From: Syntrophaceae bacterium
GTDB taxonomy: Bacteria; Desulfobacterota; SM23-61
DNA: 6,778 nucleotides
Assembly: GCA_003154025.1 (NCBI GenBank)
Contig: PMCE01000316.1
Location: 11,686 to 18,463, forward strand
Reading direction: 5' to 3'
The notes under the pieces are model-generated. The model saw only the letters and a list, made by a program, of their open reading frames with translations, searched no databases and had not been told where the DNA came from. Every line of letters begins with the position of its first letter. The stretch's first letter is position 1. This document shows, in pieces, positions 1-5,801 of the stretch. The position numbers were made by a program, and so were the translations under genes.

Positions 1-1451
1 TTGATCTTGAATGGCTCCCGTTCCAGAATCAGACGCCCCGTGGGGTGGGCCAGGATCTTCACGTTCGGGTTCTGGATGGCCTTGATCACCCTCCGGGTCA
101 TCTCCCCCTCTTCCATGTTGAAACGAGAGTGGACCGACGCCAGGACCACCTCGCACTCTTCCAATATATCGTCTCTTAAATCCAGGGTCCCGTCGGCCAG
201 GATGTCCACTTCAACCCCTTTCAGAATTCGGATTCCGGAGATCTGGCCGTTGGCTTTATCGATTTCCTTCAGGTGTTTGGCCAGCTGTTTTTCGTCCATG
301 CCGCCGGCCACGCGGACGGCTTTGGAGTGGTCGGTGATGGCGATGTAGGCATAGCCCAATTCTTTGCCCTTTTGGGCCATCTCCAGGATGGAGTTCTTCC
401 CATCGGAGGCGGTGGTGTGCATTTGCAGGTCCCCGCGGATGTGGGACAGTTCGATCAGCCGGGGGAGTTTTCCCTTTTCGGCAGCCTGGATCTCCCCCCG
501 GTCTTCGCGCAGCTCCGGCGGAATCAAGGGAAGCCCCACGGCTTTGAAGACCTCCTCCTCTTCGGCCCCGCTCACCCGTTTCTCATCCTTGGCCCGGAAG
601 ACCCCGTATTCGCTCACCTTCAGGCCCATCTCCTTGGCCCGCTCGCGGATGGTCACATTATGAGCCTTGGACCCGGTAAAATAATGGAGGGCCGCGCCAT
701 AACTTTCTTCCTCCAGAACCCGCAGGTCCACCTGGAGCCCGCATTTCAGCCGGACGCTGGACTTGGTCTCCCCATTGGCCAGCACCTCATCCACATCCCC
801 GTATCGGGTGAACCGGTCCATCACCTTGCAGCTCTTGCCGCAGATCGCCAGGATGTCCAGGTCTCCGATGGTTTCCCGCCGGCGGCGAAAGCTTCCCGCC
901 GGGTCGAGACGTTTCAGCCCCGGAGTCCCCTTCAAGTGCTTGAGCAGCGCCTCGGCGTACTGGAACCCGACGGAGAGCTTGAACCGGCCCATTCCCGAGC
1001 GGTAGTGCTCGACGGACTTCAGGATCTTCGCTTCGGTCTTCAAACCCATCCCCGGAAGGTGCCGCAGGCGTCCGGCCTGGGCCGCCTTCTCCAGGCGATC
1101 GACGGAGTCCACCTCCAGTTCTTCGTAGAGAACTTTAACCTTCTTGGGCCCCAGTCCTTCGAGCTTCAGGAGCTCGGTCAATCCGGGGGGAACCTGGGAG
1201 CGAAGTTCTTCCAGGGAGCGACATTTTCCGGTGGCAAGAATCTCCTGGATCTTTTCGCTGATCGACTTTCCGATCCCGGGGATCTCCTCCAGGCTTTTCC
1301 CCGCCTTGACCAGGTCCTCGAGGCTCTGGCTCATGTCCTCGATAGTCCTGGCGGCATTCCGGTAGGAACGGATCCGAAAGGGGTTTTCTCCCTGAATATC
1401 CAGGATGTCGGCGATTTCCGTGAAAATGTCTGCGATGGTTTTGTTTTCCAT
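1..1451 (-). CDS. polX: DNA polymerase/3'-5' exonuclease PolX (family X polymerase with PHP domain), C-terminus cut by window edge
   Basis: Gap-filling repair polymerase with a metal-dependent PHP exonuclease, a cytosolic base-excision/gap-repair enzyme in bacteria. The 483 visible residues read in family order: N-terminal 8-kDa-like domain; helix-hairpin-helix motifs near 57-72 (IPGIGKSISEKI), 97-109 (LEGLGPKKV) and 132-144 (LPGMGLKTEAKIL); nucleotidyltransferase signature at 185-200 (AGSFRRRRETIGDLDI) with catalytic D197 and D199 and a third Asp at D242 (QVDLRV); the fingers/thumb stretch YFTGSKAHNV (257-266) and EYGVF (281-285). The PHP domain begins near 339: DLQMHT with H345, ITDHS with H375, E414 in GVEVD, H441 and H469. 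The first PHP motif has Gln where many PHP proteins have His; I recall this in other bacterial PolX, so it does not imply loss of function. Family members are about 570 aa, so roughly 85-90 residues are missing to the left. Start chosen at the ATG at 1449-1451, with GGAGAGG six bases upstream. All key residues seen are intact. Confidence 0.96.
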   Translation of the reverse strand, partial: MENKTIADIFTEIADILDIQGENPFRIRSYRNAARTIEDMSQSLEDLVKAGKSLEEIPGIGKSISEKIQEILATGKCRSLEELRSQVPPGLTELLKLEGLGPKKVKVLYEELEVDSVDRLEKAAQAGRLRHLPGMGLKTEAKILKSVEHYRSGMGRFKLSVGFQYAEALLKHLKGTPGLKRLDPAGSFRRRRETIGDLDILAICGKSCKVMDRFTRYGDVDEVLANGETKSSVRLKCGLQVDLRVLEEESYGAALHYFTGSKAHNVTIRERAKEMGLKVSEYGVFRAKDEKRVSGAEEEEVFKAVGLPLIPPELREDRGEIQAAEKGKLPRLIELSHIRGDLQMHTTASDGKNSILEMAQKGKELGYAYIAITDHSKAVRVAGGMDEKQLAKHLKEIDKANGQISGIRILKGVEVDILADGTLDLRDDILEECEVVLASVHSRFNMEEGEMTRRVIKAIQNPNVKILAHPTGRLILEREPFKI

Positions 1452-1481
1452 ATCAGACCTCTCCAGGGGGGATGATGGGAG

Positions 1482-1511
1482 ATTATACAACGGTAGGCAG
1501 CCCCGGGGAAA
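1482..1511 (-). promoter_or_regulatory. Putative sigma70-type promoter of polX
   Basis: Read on the minus strand, a perfect TATAAT lies at 1487-1482, about 30 bases before the polX start codon. A weak -35 candidate (TTTCCC, 3 of 6 matches) sits at 1511-1506 with an 18-bp spacer. The -10 box is convincing, the -35 box is not. A start of transcription near 1475 would leave a short leader containing the GGAGAGG ribosome site. It suggests polX can be transcribed independently of the small gene upstream. Confidence 0.4.
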
Positions 1512-1558
1512 GGGCCGTAAAGAGAATAGCTGGGACGAGAGGCGGCAGATCGGGAGTT

Positions 1559-1583
1559 GGGTTAATGTCCCTTAGATTAACCC
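1559..1583. repeat. Short inverted repeat around the stop codon of the small cysteine gene
   Basis: GGGTTAAT (1559-1566) is perfectly repeated in inverse as ATTAACCC (1576-1583) with a 9-nt loop. The TAA stop of the small minus-strand gene (1574-1572) falls in the loop. No run of T follows on either strand, so a rho-independent terminator is not supported; it could still act as a 3'-end stem or a protein site. Confidence 0.4.
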
Positions 1584-1781
1584 CGATCTCTCCAATTCGG
1601 AAAAGATCTTATCGGTAAAGGCCCTGCAGGGAGTTCTTCCATTGGTGAAGCACTGATACCGGTCTTCTTCATCGCGCCAGATACAGCGCGCGCAATCAGC
1701 CGACGCCAGGGCATTCATCAGCCAGGAGATCTCTGCCTCAGTGAGTTTGCTTTCGGTGAGTTTGCTTAAGGTCTGTTTCAT
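1572..1781 (-). CDS. Small uncharacterised four-cysteine protein (69 aa)
   Basis: I do not recognise this protein. It is acidic and hydrophilic, with no membrane segment or signal peptide. The C-terminal half has four cysteines, C30, C33, C44 and C52 (CxxC-x10-C-x7-C, with the local strings DCARC and RTPCRAF), a spacing able to bind zinc or an iron-sulfur cluster; this is inference. The N-terminus repeats SKLTE twice (residues 6-15), the product of a 15-bp tandem duplication. I start at ATG 1781-1779, with AGGG five bases upstream and a stronger GGGAGG sixteen bases upstream, which is too far. A TTG at 1814 would add 11 residues but puts GGGAGG inside the gene. It lies 120 bp upstream of polX on the same strand, so co-transcription is possible though polX has its own -10 box. 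The cysteine pattern argues for a real gene. Confidence 0.6.
   Translation of the reverse strand: MKQTLSKLTESKLTEAEISWLMNALASADCARCIWRDEEDRYQCFTNGRTPCRAFTDKIFSELERSGLI
1737..1767. repeat. 15-bp in-frame tandem duplication in the small cysteine gene
   Basis: Two adjacent 15-bp units (1737-1751 and 1752-1766) match at 13 of 15 positions and share the 12-mer GTGAGTTTGCTT (1741-1752 and 1756-1767). Read on the minus strand they encode SKLTE-SKLTE, with both differences at third codon positions. That silent divergence suggests the duplication is not recent and the reading frame is kept. Confidence 0.7.
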
Positions 1782-1824
1782 GGAAACCCTATTTCTACCT
1801 CCCGGGGGGTTCAATTAATTTGTA

Positions 1825-1853
1825 AGATTATTCTCGCCGGGGCAAAAAGTCAA
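1825..1853 (-). promoter_or_regulatory. Putative promoter of the small cysteine gene
   Basis: On the minus strand TTGACT lies at 1853-1848 (5 of 6 to the -35 consensus). Candidate -10 boxes are AATAAT (1832-1827, 5 of 6 but only a 15-bp spacer) or TAATCT (1830-1825, weaker but a 17-bp spacer). Transcription would begin near 1818, leaving a leader of about 37 nt before the ATG at 1781, which supports that start over the TTG at 1814. Confidence 0.35.
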
Positions 1854-2081
1854 ATTATTTTCTCAGCCGCAATGGCGGGTCGCGCCATGGTTATACCCGC
1901 CTTCATAAAATAATTATAATATTCTTCCAGCAGAATCCCATGATGCAAAACATTGCCCCTTTTGTCCATTCCTACAATGCCTTCACACCTCTAGTCGAGG
2001 GAGTCCCGGTGGTTTTGGGCGAAATCCAGAATTTTCAGTCCCCGGCCCGGAAGGCCACGGGGAGCATTACTTACATATTTC

Positions 2082-2111
2082 TTGACATTTCCTTATTCCT
2101 TTAATTATGAT
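2082..2111 (+). promoter_or_regulatory. Sigma70-type promoter of the plus-strand gene series
   Basis: Perfect -35 box TTGACA at 2082-2087 and TATGAT at 2106-2111 (5 of 6), with an 18-bp spacer in A+T-rich sequence. The predicted start near 2118 gives a leader of about 38 nt before the ATG at 2156. That leader contains a GC-rich hairpin, CCGGG (2127-2131) with CCCGG (2141-2145), whose last two bases overlap the GGAGG ribosome site (2144-2148). This is the best promoter in the window and probably drives at least the first three plus-strand genes. Confidence 0.65.
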
Positions 2112-2155
2112 GAGTTACAGGAAGACCCGGGAGCAGTCGCCCCGGAGGAAAGGGG

Positions 2156-2413
2156 ATGAAAGAGAAAAAGAAGGTTCAATACAAGAAAGTTAAGGCCTGG
2201 ATTAAGACCGTAAATTCGACCTACACAGGGAACATTTACCTGCCGCAGGAACGGACGCGCATTTCCGATGTCATGAACGACGAGAGGCAGTTCATCAGCA
2301 TGACCGATGTGGATTCCAAGGATTTTGCCTCCCCCAAACCATACCTGGCCATCAATAAAGATCTCATCGAACTGGTGGAGATTATAGACCCTGACATGGA
2401 GCCTCAACCATGA
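2156..2413 (+). CDS. Small conserved-looking protein of unknown function (85 aa)
   Basis: Soluble, mixed-charge protein with no membrane segment, signal peptide or cysteine. After a lysine-rich N-terminus (KEKKKVQYKK) the pattern is TGNIYLP (24-30), RTRISDVMN (33-41), FISMTDVD (46-53) and PYLAINKDLIELVEI (62-76), suggesting an all-beta domain of short strands. The pattern resembles small proteins filed under DUF6812-type domains; this is from memory and tentative, and no biochemical function is implied. Start at ATG 2156 is supported by GGAGG at 2144-2148, seven bases upstream, and by the promoter behind it. Its TGA overlaps the ATG of the alcohol dehydrogenase in an ATGA (2410-2413), so the two are probably translationally coupled. 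As promoter-proximal gene it may be a partner or regulator of the dehydrogenase, which is inference. Confidence 0.8.
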   Translation: MKEKKKVQYKKVKAWIKTVNSTYTGNIYLPQERTRISDVMNDERQFISMTDVDSKDFASPKPYLAINKDLIELVEIIDPDMEPQP

Positions 2414-3576
2414 CCTACAAAGATCGCCTTGCCTTCAGCTTCCATACCCCCACGAAGATCGTCTTCGGAGCCGGCTCGCTGAAAGAGGCGGCTAAAGAGA
2501 TGGACGGCCTAAGAATGAAGAAGGCGCTGGTGGTCACGGACGTGACCCTCAAAGAGACCTCCATGGTCAAAACGCTGATGGAAACGCTGGGGGGGCGGGC
2601 CGCCGGGCTCTTCCCCGAGGCGATTCCCGACTCCTCTTTCCCGGTGGTTGCCAAGGGGGCGGCTGTTTTCCGGGAAAAGGGGGCGGACGGAATCATTTCC
2701 ATCGGCGGGGGTTCTTCCATGGACACAGCCAAGGGCATCGCCATCCTGGCCAAGAAAGGGAAAGACGACCTGCGGGAATTCGTGGGGATCGGCAAGGTGG
2801 GAGAGCCCCTCGTACCGCACATCGCCATCCCCACCACTTCCGGGACGGCCAGCGAAGTGACCATGTTCGCCACCATCAAGGATCACGCGGCCAAGGAAAA
2901 AAGGCTGCTCTCCGACCCTCACCTGATTCCCCCGGTGGCCATCCTCGACCCCCTGTTGACCGTCAGCCTTCCTGCCCAGATGACCGCGGCCACCGCCATG
3001 GATGCCATGTCCCATGGAATTGAGAGTTTTCATGCCCGGTTTTATGAGCCCATCGCCGACGCCCTGGCCTACCAGGCGATCCGGCTCGTCGTCCAGTATC
3101 TGCCTCCGTGCCTCCAAAAGGGGGATGACGTGGAAGCCCGGGGAATGCTGGCCCTAGCCTCCACCATGGGGGGAATGGCCTTCCAGAACGCCCTGGTGGG
3201 GTGCGTGCATGGAATGGCCCACGCCCTGGGGGGGATGTACGGGCTTCACCATGGGCTGGCCAATTCTATCCTTCTGGCCCATGGCATGCGTTTCAACATG
3301 CCGGTCAGCGCTCCCCGATACCGACAGGTTGCCGAGGCTTTCGGCCTGGACGTAAGGGGGAAGAGCGATGCCCAGATCGGGGAGATGGCCGTCCAGGCGG
3401 TTGAAGAATTTGCCAGGAAGACAGGACTTCCCCAGAGACTTTCAGAGGTCAACATCCCCAAAGATAATCTTTTGGAAGTAGCCAAACTGGCCGTAGCGGA
3501 CCCGGGCATGAAATCCAACCTCCGCCGGGTCACCGATCCCCAAGAGATCGTTCCGGTCTTGCTCGCTGCATGGTAG
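2410..3576 (+). CDS. Iron-containing alcohol dehydrogenase (group III ADH family)
   Basis: NAD(P)-dependent oxidoreductase that interconverts an alcohol and an aldehyde or ketone in the cytosol; the substrate cannot be read from sequence. The 388 aa match the usual family length. The N-terminal Rossmann-like domain has PTKIVFGAGSL (14-24), the dinucleotide motif GGGSSMDTAK (99-108) and PTTSGTASEV (141-150). The C-terminal helical domain carries the metal ligands: D198 and H202 in AMDAMSHGIESF, H267 in VHGMAHALGG and H281 in GLHHGLAN. The 14-residue spacing of the last two matches E. coli FucO (H263/H277), so the iron site is complete. Start at ATG 2410 has GGAG at 2398-2401, eight bases upstream, inside the previous gene. 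It ends in TAG, nine bases before selA and in the same frame. Why a dehydrogenase precedes selA is not evident; a shared transcript does not prove shared function. Confidence 0.95.
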   Translation: MTYKDRLAFSFHTPTKIVFGAGSLKEAAKEMDGLRMKKALVVTDVTLKETSMVKTLMETLGGRAAGLFPEAIPDSSFPVVAKGAAVFREKGADGIISIGGGSSMDTAKGIAILAKKGKDDLREFVGIGKVGEPLVPHIAIPTTSGTASEVTMFATIKDHAAKEKRLLSDPHLIPPVAILDPLLTVSLPAQMTAATAMDAMSHGIESFHARFYEPIADALAYQAIRLVVQYLPPCLQKGDDVEARGMLALASTMGGMAFQNALVGCVHGMAHALGGMYGLHHGLANSILLAHGMRFNMPVSAPRYRQVAEAFGLDVRGKSDAQIGEMAVQAVEEFARKTGLPQRLSEVNIPKDNLLEVAKLAVADPGMKSNLRRVTDPQEIVPVLLAAW

Positions 3577-3585
3577 CCGGAGGAT

Positions 3586-5007
3586 ATGGAACCGGAAGCT
3601 AGACAGAGGTACCTTCGAACCCTTCCCGCGGTTGATGAGCTTCTCCATCATCCCCAAATTCAGACTCTTCTCAAGATGCATTCCCGGCCCCTGGTGGTAG
3701 ATTCCATCCGAAAAGTCTTGAGCGAAAAGCGACGGACCATCCTGCAGGGTGGAGAGGAAAAGGCCGCGGCGGCCGCGAACCTGACCCCGGAAAAATGGTC
3801 GGCGGCCATCGAAGAGGAAGTAACGGCTTCCCTCCGGCCCTCGCTGCAGCCGGTGATCAACGCGACCGGGGTCGTCCTGCACACCAACCTCGGCCGGGCC
3901 CCCCTCTTTGAGGAAGCCCTGCAAACCCTGGTGGAGATTGCCGGCGGTTATTCGAACCTGGAATTGAACCTGGAGACCGGGGAGCGGGGTTCCCGCTATG
4001 AACACGTAGAGGATCTCCTCTGCCGGATCTCGGGGGCCGAGTCCGGGCTGGTGGTCAATAACAACGCCGGGGCCGTCCTCCTGGCCTTGAACAGCCTGGC
4101 GGAAGGAAAAGAAGTCATCGTCTCCCGGGGACAATTGGTGGAAATCGGGGGCTCCTTCCGCATCCCCGACGTGATGAGGAAGAGCGGCTCGCGCCTGGTG
4201 GAGGTGGGCACGACCAACCGCACCCATCTGCGCGACTATGAGCAGGCAGTCACGGAAAATACCGCTCTGCTGCTCAAGGTCCATACGAGCAATTTTCGGA
4301 TTCTGGGTTTCACGGCGGAAGTCTCCCTGAAGGAGCTGGCCGAGCTGGGGCGGGCCAAGAGCCTGCCGGTTATGGAAGACCTGGGAAGCGGGTGTTTCGT
4401 TGATCTGGCCCCCTACGGAATCGAGCACGAGCCTACCGTGCAGGAGACCCTCCAGGCAGGGGTGGATGTGGTCACCTTCAGCGGGGATAAACTCCTGGGG
4501 GGCCCGCAGGCGGGGATCATCCTGGGAAAGAAGAAATTTATCGACCTCATCAAGAAGAACCCCCTGAACCGGGCGCTGAGAATCGACAAACTTACCCTTG
4601 CCGGACTGGAGTCCACCCTGCGCGTTTATCTGGACCCGGAGCGGGCGGTGAAAGCGCTGCCGGCTCTCGGCATGCTGACTTGCCCGGTGGAGGATCTGGA
4701 AAAGAGGGCCCGGAGATTTCAGCGGCGGCTAGCCCGGGACCTGTCCCCCGAGGCCGAGATGACTCTCCGGGAGGAAAGCTCCCAAGTCGGCGGGGGGGCC
4801 TTGCCCCTGCAGGCGCTGCCCACCCGGGTCGTAGCGATCCGTCCCCTGAGGACTTCCGCCGCCTCCCTGGAGGAGAGATTGCGGAAGAACCACCCCCCGG
4901 TTATCGCCCGGGTGAAGGAAGAAGAGGTCCTCCTGGATTTGAGAACGGTGGCCGAGGAGGAAGAGAAGCTCCTCCTTGAAGCAGTGACTAAAGCTTTGAA
5001 AGAATAG
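3586..5007 (+). CDS. selA: L-seryl-tRNA(Sec) selenium transferase (selenocysteine synthase)
   Basis: PLP enzyme converting Ser-tRNA(Sec) to Sec-tRNA(Sec) with selenophosphate from SelD; the product is delivered to UGA codons by SelB. The 473 aa are close to E. coli SelA (463). Seen are the N-terminal tRNA-binding part (RTLPAVDELL, 11-20), INATGVVLHTNLGRAPL (91-107), ELNLETGERGSRYEHVE (126-142), VVNNNAGAVLLAL (156-168), RGQLVEIGGSFRIPDV (181-196), MEDLGSGC (263-270) and the PLP-lysine motif TFSGDKLLGGPQAG with K302. Start ATG 3586 aligns with the usual N-terminus; GGAGG (3579-3583) is only two bases away, unusually close, but upstream in frame lies the TAG of the dehydrogenase and no good downstream start exists. 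Being nine bases behind the dehydrogenase, it likely relies on coupling. No selB, selD or tRNA-Sec is in the window. Its TAG stop begins an 87-bp heptamer repeat. Confidence 0.97.
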   Translation: MEPEARQRYLRTLPAVDELLHHPQIQTLLKMHSRPLVVDSIRKVLSEKRRTILQGGEEKAAAAANLTPEKWSAAIEEEVTASLRPSLQPVINATGVVLHTNLGRAPLFEEALQTLVEIAGGYSNLELNLETGERGSRYEHVEDLLCRISGAESGLVVNNNAGAVLLALNSLAEGKEVIVSRGQLVEIGGSFRIPDVMRKSGSRLVEVGTTNRTHLRDYEQAVTENTALLLKVHTSNFRILGFTAEVSLKELAELGRAKSLPVMEDLGSGCFVDLAPYGIEHEPTVQETLQAGVDVVTFSGDKLLGGPQAGIILGKKKFIDLIKKNPLNRALRIDKLTLAGLESTLRVYLDPERAVKALPALGMLTCPVEDLEKRARRFQRRLARDLSPEAEMTLREESSQVGGGALPLQALPTRVVAIRPLRTSAASLEERLRKNHPPVIARVKEEEVLLDLRTVAEEEEKLLLEAVTKALKE

Positions 5008-5092
5008 TTTCGAGCTTCGAGTTTCAGGTTTCGAGGTTGAACCCAAATCCCTCATGAGAGCGGCGAAAGATTTTAACCCGAAACCAGAAACT
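5006..5092. repeat. 87-bp inverted heptamer-repeat element, degenerate copy, behind selA
   Basis: The element begins with the last two bases of the selA stop codon. Four 7-bp units (TTTCGAG, CTTCGAG, TTTCAGG, TTTCGAG; 5008-5035) face two inverted units (CCCGAAA, CCAGAAA; 5077-5090). The arms 5020-5038 and 5075-5092 pair with one mismatch and one bulged base around a 36-nt loop. Both ends read AGTTTC...GAAACT, the same ends and the same 87-bp length as the copy at 5709-5795. No T-run follows, so termination is not obvious. It ends 15 bases before the HNH start codon. Confidence 0.75.
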
Positions 5093-5107
5093 TCCTAGAG
5101 GTTGGGT

Positions 5108-5710
5108 ATGGTCGATTCCCAAGTATTGGTCCTGAACAAATCTTTCTTGCCCGTGCACGTCACCTCGGTGAAGCGCGCCTTCTGCCTGCTCTATGCGGGC
5201 ATCGCCAAAGCGGTGAACTCCCAGTACGAGACCTTTGATTATGAAAGCTGGAGCCAGATCACCCTCGAACGGAACGATGAGACCATCGGGCTGGTGGGCC
5301 GGGTCATCAAGGTCCCCCGGGTGATCCTCCTGCTGGCCTATGACCGAGTGCCCAAACGCCGGGTCCGGTTCAGCCGGTACAATATCTTCGCCCGGGACAA
5401 GAGCACCTGCCAGTATTGCGGCCACCGGTTCTCCCGCAGCGAACTCAACCTGGACCACGTGATCCCGCGCTCCCAGGGGGGCACGTCGACCTGGGAAAAC
5501 GTGGTCTGCAGCTGCCATGAGTGCAACCGGAAAAAGGGAGGCCGAACGCCTGCGGAAGCCCGGATGAAGCTGATTGCCCACCCGCACAAGCCCGCCTGGA
5601 CCCCCCCCTTCAACCTTTCGGTGCAGCAGTTCGTGCACAAGGAATGGGCGCCTTTCATCGACTTCATGGTGGACGTTTCCTACTGGAATACGGAACTACT
5701 CGCAGAATAG
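5108..5710 (+). CDS. HNH endonuclease-fold protein (200 aa)
   Basis: Member of the widespread chromosomal HNH group whose cellular role is mostly unknown; the fold is a metal-dependent nuclease. The HNH/zinc module spans about 96-145: RDKSTCQYCG with C101/C104, LDHVIPRSQGG with D116 and H117 (predicted general base), ENVV with N131, then C136/C139 and N140 in SCHECNRKKGG. The two CxxC pairs would hold structural zinc. Residues 1-90 (VLVLNKSFLPVHVTSVKRAF...) are the family's usual N-terminal part, and a tail of about 50 residues follows. Length is typical, and no intein, intron or methylase partner is adjacent, so a restriction or homing role is unsupported. Start chosen at ATG 5108 with AGAGG (5097-5101) six bases upstream, rather than TTG 5102. 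It is flanked on both sides by 87-bp heptamer elements, and its TAG stop begins the second one. Confidence 0.9.
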   Translation: MVDSQVLVLNKSFLPVHVTSVKRAFCLLYAGIAKAVNSQYETFDYESWSQITLERNDETIGLVGRVIKVPRVILLLAYDRVPKRRVRFSRYNIFARDKSTCQYCGHRFSRSELNLDHVIPRSQGGTSTWENVVCSCHECNRKKGGRTPAEARMKLIAHPHKPAWTPPFNLSVQQFVHKEWAPFIDFMVDVSYWNTELLAE

Positions 5711-5795
5711 TTTCGGGTTTCGAGTTTCGAGTTTCGGGTTGAAAGCAAGAACTCGAAACTCGGAACCCGAAACTCGAAACTCGAAACCCGAAACT
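5709..5795. repeat. 87-bp inverted heptamer-repeat element with perfect 32-bp stem, between HNH and methyltransferase genes
   Basis: Arms 5709-5740 and 5764-5795 are exact reverse complements over 32 bases, with a 23-nt loop. The left arm is four heptamers (TTTCGGG, TTTCGAG, TTTCGAG, TTTCGGG); six inverted heptamers (CTCGAAA, CTCGGAA, CCCGAAA types) run from 5752 to 5793, partly filling the loop. It starts in the HNH stop codon (TAG 5708-5710) and is followed by GTTTTT and then the ATG of the methyltransferase at 5802. Stem plus a five-T run resembles a rho-independent terminator on the plus strand, but the start codon touches the T-run. The sequence AGAATAGTTTCG (5704-5715) also occurs at 5001-5012 at the selA end. 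Confidence 0.9.
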
Positions 5796-5801
5796 GTTTT
5801 T

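Larger units (their letters stand above)
1782..2155. other. 374-bp divergent intergenic region
   Basis: This spacer separates the minus-strand small gene/polX pair from the plus-strand gene series and is visibly richer in A+T than the genes. It holds candidate promoters for both directions (described separately). Around 1872-1901 two mutually exclusive hairpins can form: ATGGCG (1872-1877) with CGCCAT (1883-1888), or GGCGGGT (1874-1880) with ACCCGCC (1895-1901). A perfect TATAAT at 1915-1920 has no credible -35 box on either strand. A 54-codon frame at 1940-2104 lacks a ribosome site and is not called. I see no RNA gene or riboswitch I can name. Confidence 0.6.

Noticed and set aside
273..1475. 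400-codon plus-strand frame opposite polX
   Set aside because: It lies antisense to a gene with complete polymerase and PHP motifs; its composition is what GC-rich codons give in the opposite frame, and no family resemblance is seen.
1940..2104. 54-aa plus-strand frame in the divergent spacer (MMQNIAPFVHSYNAF...)
   Set aside because: No ribosome site, no usable promoter, no recognised family, and the promoter of the next gene overlaps its 3' end. It could be a remnant, but I cannot support it.
2509..3117. 202-codon minus-strand frame opposite the dehydrogenase
   Set aside because: Antisense to the dinucleotide and metal-binding motifs of a real gene, with no recognisable domain.
3442..4428. 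328-codon minus-strand frame opposite the dehydrogenase end and selA
   Set aside because: Antisense to two clear genes with intact motifs; a by-product of high GC and few stops.
3586..5007. A selenoprotein or SECIS element near selA
   Set aside because: No in-frame TGA is needed to complete any gene here; every recognised reading frame is intact with normal stops, and no tRNA-Sec is visible.
5108..5710. HNH gene as a restriction or homing endonuclease
   Set aside because: No methyltransferase partner for DNA, intron, intein or specificity gene adjoins; the adjacent methyltransferase is of the RNA-modifying SpoU type.
5709..5795. CRISPR array
   Set aside because: Units are 7 bp with no spacers and are inverted rather than direct; no cas gene is near.
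5574..5801. Upstream extension of the methyltransferase frame through the repeat
   Set aside because: It would overlap the HNH gene out of frame and encode heptamer-repeat peptide; the domain alignment begins at ATG 5802.
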